A DNA stretch of 64,000 bases, taken from assembly GCA_029964075.1 (NCBI GenBank), contig CM057138.1, positions 13,820,932 to 13,884,931 on the forward strand. Reading direction: 5' to 3'. Below are positions 56,900 to 64,000 of this stretch, piece after piece. The number at the start of each line of letters is the position of its first letter. Position 1 is the first letter of the stretch. The position numbers and the translations under genes were made by a program. The notes under the pieces were generated by a model. The model was not told the DNA's origin. It did not search any database and saw nothing but the letters and a program-made list of their open reading frames with translations. The stretch comes from Patiria pectinifera (lineage: Eukaryota; Echinodermata; Asteroidea; Valvatida; Asterinidae).

Positions 56900-57475
56900 A
56901 ATAATTGATTGATTGATTTATTGATTGCGAGCGAGCAGCCGGGGCGCTCGAACGGCATTATCGTATGGCTGCCAATAATGCAAAATTGTGCAGTAATAAT
57001 TCAATAATTGAACACGAGACAATTCTTTTTCGGGTGATGTCTCATTCAAAAGTGAATAACTTATATTTCTAGACAACATTTATAAACGAAATCTTTTTTT
57101 CGGGTTTACAGTTGAAATAAGAACGGAGAATACAACTTTAAACTCTCTTTGGAACACTCTGAGCGGTACATCATTTTCTCGGAAACCACCGTCAAGCTGT
57201 ACATATCGGATCCATTTATGCTTTCTAAAAATAAAAAACACGAAACCTACAACTCTTTTAAGCTACGGAGGATGAACAACAATGTGTTCGACTATTTTGT
57301 GTTTCTAAAGCTGGAAAAGACGCGAATTATGTAACAGCTTTTCTCCAATGGTGCTTTTCTTTCAGAACCTGCGACCTCTGATTACCGCATATACGGTTTT
57401 ATATCCGAATGAGATATTCAGCCGTCCCTATATGCTAGCAGTTTAATAGCCATTTTGTCGACAGACCTTTGTTCA

Positions 57476-58828
57476 GGGGTGCTACCTAAACTCACTTTAT
57501 TTTTTTCTTTGAACGTGTTTCGTTTTTATTCAAAATAAATCTTGGGACAACTAAAAAGTGTCATTGTAAAGTTTTTGACAACTTTGGACAACGCCTATTA
57601 TGGTGTAACCTATTCGATTAAAAAAAAAACCTCGGCAGCCTTTGCTACATAACTGATAACTATCCTTATACATTGTGCATTGAGGCTTGTTATGAGAAAC
57701 AAGAATCCAACATGGGTCGATTCATTTGTTTCGAATTATTATGCATTGATAGCGTTTTGAAACGATTCTTTTGTCGAAGCACCCGGACTTGTACCGTTAA
57801 ACAGTGGCGTCACCAGACTTTTCAGTCTGGGGGCACAGGGGGCACCAGCATTTGATGGGGGACTTAGGTGAATACGGATCGCCGTCCTGGGGAGGGGTCT
57901 AAGGGGAGGGGGTGCCCCCCTCCCCTTTGGAAAATGTTCGCATACGGAGGATGGGCTAGATGCAAAATGGTGCCACATTTGATGCTAAATTCGATCTGAA
58001 GATATCTCCAGAAATTGCTATTTTTGAGGTAATGATTTTAACAACGCGCAGAATTTTTTTTTACCAACCCAAATCTCAGATGGGGGGGGGGGCACTCGGG
58101 GGGCACTCGGTTTTCCAGGGGGGGCGTATTTTACATGGAGTTTTTCCCTCATGCGAATCAAAAAGTACAGCCTATGGTTCGTTTTCTCAACTGCGCAGGT
58201 GCATAACAAATGCATTTAATGGATGCTTTACTTTGCAATGGAGAGATTACTTTCTATCGGTGACAAATGGAATGTTCCATTTAACGAGGCGAATGGAACA
58301 TTCCATATGAACCCTCAAGAACTTATTGTGAAACCATTGCACTCGGACAACATGGTATAGTTCAACGTTTTGGAATTATTATGTACTTCTCACCACTAGT
58401 CTTGCTTCAAACCAGGAAAGTTCCTCCGTTGCTCAAGCGACCATGGTCAGGCCCAAAGCATTTTTTATATTATTATTGTCATTATTTTTTTTTTTTTTTT
58501 GGGGGGGGGAGGGGTCAATATGGTCATGGAGTTTGCCATAGCGGTTAGTACCGTGCCGTTGCGCTGGCTTTGTTCCTCAATCCAAAATGTCCAGATAAAC
58601 AGGATGTACGATAGTCATGCCCCTAACCAATGCCAGAAAAACATTCCACATTATAAAAGTTTTGTAATGTGGTTTTATAAAAGTCTGGACAGGATCGTTA
58701 TTAATGTAAGGATCCCAATTTTGGCATTATATTTGCCACTGTGGTGTGGTAGGTCCATCCTACACTCAAGTTGGACCATGCGCTCGAACAAAACACAAAC
58801 TAATTTAAGATAGAAACCAGTACTTAAT
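57476..58828 (+). repeat. L unit, truncated block B with a hAT-like end
   Basis: Block B is present at 57,482-57,800 and again from about 58,130 (TTTTACATGGAGTTTTTCCC). Between them some 450 bp of the usual block is replaced by sequence starting CAGTGGCGTCACCAGAC, a typical hAT-type terminus, followed by G-rich stretches (GGGGGCACAGGGGGCACC, GGGGGGGGGGCACTCGG). The opposite terminus is not recognisable, so it is a broken element that took part in a deletion. Confidence 0.6.
58520..58705 (+). other. Putative Cys-containing exon (exon F), copy 4
   Basis: Starts MVMEFAIAVSTVPLRWLCSS and shares with copy 2 the ATTATAAAAGTTTTGTAATG variant segment and the AAT|GTAAGGATCC donor. Copies 2 and 4 therefore form one subtype, copies 1 and 3 the other. 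Confidence 0.25.
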
Positions 58829-59403
58829 AAGGGAATAAATGTGTGATCCGGAGGTTTTTATCACTCTGTTTAAGGCTGCTTAGAGTCTGGGTGCTGATAA
58901 TTACCCGAGCCGGAGGCGAGGGTAATTATCAGCACCCAGACTCTAAGCAGTCTTAAACAGAGCCGACCGAGCACATATTTATTCCCATTCATAAATACCT
59001 TTTCGGTTAAAAAATATCCAATTATTCGTTCAAAAAATCCCGATTTTGTTCAACAAGTTCACTTTATGCTTTTTTAAACATCCCTCTAGCAAAATAGTGG
59101 AGTGTTCAGCTGGCGAGTAAGCTTGTAAACAACCCTTTTATGGAGATTGACGCGCGCGTAGCATGTTCTGCGTTTTGAATTTAGAACTATAAAATTCTGA
59201 CTCGCTGGTAGTGTTGCGCATGCCTACGTGAGGATTGTGAACGTTCAACCAATTAAACGGTAAGAGGCACTAGATTTGTAGGAGTCCACATTTTTTGTGA
59301 CACTGAAAAAGTGTTTAAGTCCAGCAAGCCATGTCTTTATCATCCAATTAAGACCGGACACGTGACGGGCTCTCGACCAACAGGAATAGCTCAACTGTCT
59401 GAG
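58829..59403. mobile_element. Insertion with a 156-bp terminal palindrome
   Basis: Block C is interrupted between CAGTACTTA and GGTACTTATGAATTAGG; other copies read CAGTACTTAATTAGG. A duplicated GTACTTA (58,823-58,829 and 59,404-59,410, approximately) fits a 7-8-bp target duplication. The left part is a long palindrome, GGGAATAAATGTGTG..CACATATTTATTCCC (58,831-58,986), with about 70-bp arms and loop CGAGCCGGAGGCGAG. The remaining 420 bp is unique in the window, with no coding signal. Confidence 0.55.
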
Positions 59404-59470
59404 GTACTTATGAATTAGGATTAAACATGAATCATTAGGATTTAAAAAGCGGGTGGCAAGGGAAGCAAAG

Positions 59471-59675
59471 ATGCGAAGTAGAATTCTGCTAGCCACTGTA
59501 CTCTTTCTTAAGTTTCAAACACTAGGCGCTCTTCATTATTTTTTTATGCAGTCAATAACGCTTTTTTGTTTTAATCTTATCACTCGTTCAACGTTTGAAA
59601 CAATTTGTGTGTGTCATGGCAGGTGCCTGCTCAAAAAAGGAAGCGGGAATGCACAAACACCAAGCATACAATTTG
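59471..59675 (+). other. Signal-peptide-like ORF, copy 4 (reads through into the mini-exon)
   Basis: The frame MRSRILLATVLFLKFQTLGA stays open because small indels remove the usual stop. It passes through VCHGRCLLKKGSG, the mini-exon sequence in an alternative frame, to a stop at 59,686, giving 71 residues from this ATG. In the other copies the equivalent frame is closed. It is either decay or evidence that the splice model is wrong. Confidence 0.25.
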
Positions 59676-59707
59676 GTAAAACATGAATATAAATGTAATA
59701 AAGAACT

Positions 59708-59782
59708 TGAGTGGAACTGGAATTGACCCTGCCACCTATAGAATACCCTACTGGTGCTCTATCCAACTGAGCTATCAAACCC
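59708..59782 (-). repeat. tRNA-like segment, copy 4
   Basis: Minus strand ATAGCTCAGTTGGATAGAGC is intact, but the B-box is altered (GGGTCAATTCC). Same position in the unit as the other three. Confidence 0.55.
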
Positions 59783-59935
59783 TATGTTAGCGCCCGTCAC
59801 AATTAGTCAATATTTTTGTTCAATATATGTGATATATAGTCAGGAGCAATACATGACAGATCTGTATAAGCCATGTAATCAGGGACAATGTCAAAACTCT
59901 GCAATCATGTCAAAAGTGCTTCACGTGGGAGATGA

Positions 59936-60076
59936 AATCTCTCCTACGTTGACATGCTGAAGCGGAACACCGGCTTGACCAACGCCGAGGAGCTGCGCTC
60001 CTGCATGCTGGACCAGGACATCTGGACCAAGATCAGTGAAAGGGCTCGAGCTGCCAAGGGGCCTCGACTTGATTGA
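59936..60076 (+). pseudogene. 3' end of a non-LTR retrotransposon ORF2, copy 4 (open to its stop)
   Basis: Forty-six codons read NLSYVDMLKRNTGLTNAEEL and DQDIWTKISERARAAKGPRL to TGA, followed by GATTGATTGATTGAATGATT. Relative to copy 2 there are only substitutions. It is a truncated relic. Confidence 0.65.
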
Positions 60077-60296
60077 TTGATTGATTGAATGATTGATTGA
60101 GCGAGCAGACGGGGCGGGAATCCCCTACCCCGCGCGAACGGAATTATCGTATGGCAGCAAATAATGCAAAATTGTGCAGTAATAATTCAATAATTGAACA
60201 CGAGCCAATTCTTTTTCGGATGATGTCTCATTAAAAGTGAAGTACTTATATTTCTTGACAACATTCATAGACGAAATCCATATTTCGGGTTTGCAG

Positions 60297-60610
60297 TTGG
60301 AATAAGAACGGTAAATACAACTTTAAACTCTTTCTGGAACACTCTGAATGGTACATCATTTTTTCGAAACCACCGTCAAGCCTGTGCATATCCGATCCAT
60401 TTATGCTTTCTAAAAATACAAAATCAAAAACACAAAACCTACAAACTCTTCCAAGCTACGGAGGATGAACAACAATGTGTTCAACTATTTTGTGTTTCTA
60501 AAGTTGGAAAATTCGCGAATTATAAAACAGCTCTTTTCCAATGGTGTTTTTCTTTCAGAACCTGCGACCTCTGGATTACCGCATATACCGGTTTTCTATC
60601 CGAATGAGCT
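60297..60610 (+). pseudogene. Exon A, copy 4 (frameshifted)
   Basis: The acceptor TTTGCAG|TTGGAATAAG is kept. One base is missing in CATTTTTTCGAAACC and one is gained in CCTACAAACTC, so the middle of the exon is out of frame with a stop, while the end (QQCVQLFCVSKVG) returns to the original frame. Confidence 0.4.
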
Positions 60611-60999
60611 ATTCAGCCTGCCCTGTATGCTAGCAGTAATCCCATTTTGTCGATACATATTTGTTCAGGGATGCTATAGTCAGAGCGGTAAACCGCAAAA
60701 TGTAGTCAGGGATCACTCCCAAAGTCACGGTCCGGCAAATTTGGCAATGCTGCTCACCTGATAAATTGCTGGGATCACTTAGAGATGATACGGCTCTTAA
60801 TTTTGTTGAACATGAATTAATAAGGATAACTGAATACAATTCGAAGAGTTGTATAGGCTTGTTACAAAACAAGTGTTGAGTAAAGATAAAACATATTATG
60901 AAAAATTACATTTGTTTGATCCGCTAAACACATGACAAAAAAATCGCTTGAACAGTTCCACTGGAGATTGAATGCGTTCCACCCACCATTAAACTCACT

Positions 61000-61287
61000 T
61001 TGGAACACACAAACAGTAAGTCAATTCCCTGGACACCGCCGTCAAGGTTGTGCATATTGATCTTTTTTAGCCTATACTTCAACAAAAAGTTGAAAACGAA
61101 ACCCACAAATATTTCAAGCTTGTGCGAACGGCAAGTGTGTGCGTGTGTGTGTTTTTCCAAAGTTGGAGAAGGCGCGAAAGGTACAACAATGTCCCAACAG
61201 TTCTTTTTTTTAATCAAAACCAGGTTCCCGTACGTTTTGAGTGAAGGTGTCAAATTTAACCCTGCGTCGTGTCAAAAGTTACAGTGA
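61000..61287 (+). other. Putative exon B, copy 2
   Basis: MEHTNSKSIPWTPPSRLCIL continues through ISSLCERQVCACVCFSKVG to a stop at 61,287, longer than the copy at 27,070 because the stop there (after an extra T/A run near 27,280) is absent. Relationship to exon A as described for that copy. No domain recognised. Confidence 0.25.
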
Positions 61288-63330
61288 GCTACACGTTAGT
61301 TTGGAAATGATAACCAACAAAATAGGAGGGACATTGTTGGGAGAAACCACATGAATCGAGTGGCAGCGGCGAGTCGAGGACCGCGACAATAACCATACCA
61401 TGACGCGAATCTGACACGGGGCGAGTTATATGGGTGGGGGCCGGGATGTTGCGGATGTTAACTTCATTGCTGTCTTGTTACAATACAAACATTTCATACA
61501 ATATCGATGTAACACTTTGAACTGAAAATCATACGTCGAAAAAAAAAACACTCTTTAATTTGACAGCATGTGCAGGGCAAGTCAACAAGAATGTGACCTG
61601 GATTGATGTTTTTTTTTCCTCTTGAAAAGCAATCAAATTTGATACACCAAATGAAGTATGTCTTAAAAGAGCATGTTCGTCCTGTCATCTAAGACAAAAA
61701 CTGATATCGATCCAAACGATCAGAAATTATGCATGCATCAATAAAATACCATTTATGGCTGTCCATGGAACGTCATTGAAAGCTTTTGAGCTGAGTTTTA
61801 ATTACAGATTACACGAGGCCATTCAAATTCAAATGATATTTTAATCATTTGAGTCACGACTGAAACATTATTTTTCAGTCAGATTTTGTGTTTTAAATAT
61901 GAGGAACAAGTCAACTGTTTTCTTTTCTGAAATATTTAGGACATTTTTGTCTGTTTTCCTTTTCATATTTGTGTTTGTTTGTGTTTATTCGCGTTTATTC
62001 GCGAAAACGTTCATGCTTCATTGTAATAGGTATTCATCGGTTCGCTGAACGGTAAAGAATCCGGCGTTGGTGGACCGCTGAATTTCGTAATGTCGCTATC
62101 AAAATAGACTTAACTTGGGAATATAGAGTGTCCAAATTACGTGAGTTTTTTTCATAGAATAGAAGTAAATTGAGCGAGCGCCACATTTGCAAAAAAAAAA
62201 TGGTTTCTAATTCGGTCACTTTCGTTTAAATTCAAATTCATTCAGCCCCCCCAAAAAATGCCAGGTCTGGGAACCAGACTAGGTCGGGCGGACTGGAGAC
62301 CATCCGACCAATGGGCTTCTCTTCAATTCAGAGGGCACTGGGCACTATTACGCAATGAGGATTACAATTATTTATTGGCGCTTTGATTGATGTCGACATG
62401 ATTTTGCGAACATGATAATCTACAGGGGCAGGGGAGGCTGTGAAAAGCTGTCTTACCTTTACAAATAAAAATGTTTATTGGCAATTTGTTTATTAGACTT
62501 GTTTACGTGATTCAAATAGCAGAAAAGGCATTATGCAACTAGTAGCCAAGATCTGAATCAAGTTGCATGGGCGAGTGGGCGGGATCGTAACTGCTTACTT
62601 TTTTATCGACGGGTCTAAAAGGTATAAATAGTTTACGTTATTTTATGAACATTTTCTAGATTCAGGAAGACTTCCTTTTTTATTCTTGATAATCAAGAAA
62701 TAAAGGTAAATAACTGGAAATACACTTTTTAAGGATTTTTTTTTTTACAATTTTTGTAGCGCTGTTGCACACAGATTATACAATTACCCAATATGTTCTT
62801 ACCAGATATTAAAAAAGACCCCCAGTGGACCTACTCGGAGCCAACAGGAAATTATTCTGATTGGCCTTTCAAAAACCACTCACCGCAATGGCGCCCCCAT
62901 TTTTATGAAGAAATTCTGCGTGTAGCATTTACAACGCACTGTTTCGTGACATCGGCTGCTGAAAATATTTACGCCCACGCGCAGCCTATTAAGCTGTCGG
63001 TGACTTCAGACCAGAATTTGGCAACACTCTTTACTTCCTCATGAACGCGTCCATGGGCAATGAGTGTCTTTCTCAGTTAACGAATTAAAACAACCCATTC
63101 TTCAAGTAACATACCTGCTGTGTAGAACAGAACAGTTAGCTTAAAGTCGACACCACGTGACCACAACATTTACATTTGTCGACAAGTGTGGAATGACTTG
63201 AAGTCCACATCTTCAACTCACGTATTTTTCTGTCAAAGTGTTTCTTTTTATTCAAAATAAATTTTTGGACAACCAAAAAGTCATTGTAAAGTTTGGAACA
63301 CTTTGGACGACGCCTATGATGTATCCTATT

Positions 63331-63725
63331 TTTGTTTTACGTCATCTTTAATGAGAGTGAACTCCGATCAGTGCAAGGCACTGTTTTCCATGGAGGACCT
63401 TTAAGTTAATGAGAATTATGAGACTCAATATGTAGCACCTTTTTAAGGATTAACAAGGTGCTGCGGCGCATATTGCAGCCACTGCCAAAAAACAACGGGG
63501 CAAAACCCTTCTCTTAGTGATAAGTGTAACTTGGTTCTTTAACGTGCATTACACAACACAAGGGACCTACGTCTTTGCATTCCATCTGAAGGGCGAATAA
63601 ATAATGGTCAAGTTCCTTGCTGAATAGCACAAGCACCATGTTCCCACGGTTAGGATTCGAACCCGTGTGCCATGGCACACGAGTCGAACACCGTAACCAT
63701 TGGACCACGGCACCCCATCCCATGC
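63331..63725 (-). mobile_element. tRNA-derived SINE, copy 3
   Basis: Minus-strand head GGGGTGCCGTGGTCCAATGG, B-box GGTTCGAATCC, same body and tail as 11,868-12,262, in the same place of the L unit. The A-tail has decayed to AAAACAAAAA. Confidence 0.8.
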
Positions 63726-64000
63726 AATAAGTCTGATTCGATAATAAACTCGGCAGCCTTTGCTACATAACTGATAACTTGAGACTCCGTATGATAAACA
63801 AGAATCCAACATGGGCCGATTCATTTGTTTCGAATTAATATGCCTTTGAAGTGTTTTGAAAAATTTCTTTTGCAGAAGAACCCGGACTTGTACTCTTGAA
63901 CTTTGTTAATAATTGGATCTACCAATTCAGACTAATAATAACAATTTTATTTGCGTACTAAAGAATGTACCAGCAACGGTTATCTGGAAAGTTGCAAATC

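Larger units (their letters stand above)
54238..57475 (+). repeat. L unit, blocks B and C to exon A, copy without SINE
   Basis: It runs from AGGAAACCCGAATGGCGC through all B landmarks and block C, and ends in the second tRNA-like segment (ATATGCTAGCAG..TTTTGTCGACAGACC). There it jumps back to block B (GCTACCTAAACTCACTTTAT) at 57,482. The SINE site near 54,700 is empty. Exon A at about 57,112-57,250 has lost two bases near AAGCTGTACATATC and is frameshifted. Confidence 0.75.
59404..64000 (+). repeat. L unit, blocks C, D, B1 and B (runs off the window)
   Basis: This copy is collinear with 25,480-30,190 along its whole length, including shared small differences (GATAAATTGCTGGGATCACT, TCGAAAAAAAAACACTC). 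These two are thus the closest pair among the complete L units. It contains a SINE at 63,331-63,725. The window ends inside block B at the equivalent of about 30,174. Confidence 0.8.

Overview
The window looks like nuclear DNA of a marine invertebrate, most likely a deuterostome (echinoderm, hemichordate or cephalochordate). It is A+T-leaning, repeat-saturated, free of long open frames, and carries split genes with GT..AG introns. Two exons encode hyalin-repeat (HYR) modules, next to mucin-like Thr/Ser/Pro exons, a pairing common in those groups. The species cannot be named from the sequence.

Genes. The only convincing host gene (or gene cluster) lies on the minus strand between about 42.0 and 19.9 kb. 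A 546-nt exon with 30-residue mucin-like repeats (41,398-41,943), short Thr/Pro/Gly exons (37,677-37,694 and 37,162-37,236), two HYR exons (33,396-33,656 and 32,312-32,566) and a Thr/Asn/Glu exon (19,924-19,980) all fit phase 1-1 splicing. They could therefore join in frame into an extracellular, probably O-glycosylated protein with cysteine-bearing HYR domains. First and last exons are not visible.

Repeats. Much of the rest is built from a multi-kilobase unit, called L here, repeated in direct orientation at about 3.6-16.4 kb, 22.7-30.8 kb and 50.6-64.0 kb, with a diverged piece near 18.3-18.9 kb. Each unit carries the same fossils in the same order: a Cys-containing open exon with a good donor, a signal-peptide-like exon, a tRNA-like segment, the C-terminal end of a non-LTR reverse transcriptase with a (TTGA)n tail, and a pair of related Cys-containing exons. 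Some units also hold a tRNA-derived SINE. Positions 1-5,220 and 49,108-52,390 are a segmental duplication; the first copy is interrupted by a 2.15-kb element.

Mobile elements. Several have clean boundaries: a MULE-like element (1,488-3,635, 9-bp duplication), a CAACCTCG-ended family with 9-bp duplications (four copies between 9.0 and 22.1 kb), an IS3EU-like element (38,682-40,978, 6-bp duplication CAAAAG) with opposed arrays of a 12-bp palindrome and the N-terminal part of an integrase-type transposase, a hAT-type MITE (48,092-48,537, 8-bp duplication GTCCTCAC), a Helentron-like insertion (52,568-54,237), a long-TIR element (13,729-15,611) and large foldback repeats (1-1,487; 20.05-21.34; 43.64-46.90; 48.70-50.42 kb). 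Tandem repeats include a 55-bp minisatellite, an interstitial TTAGGG tract and several smaller arrays.
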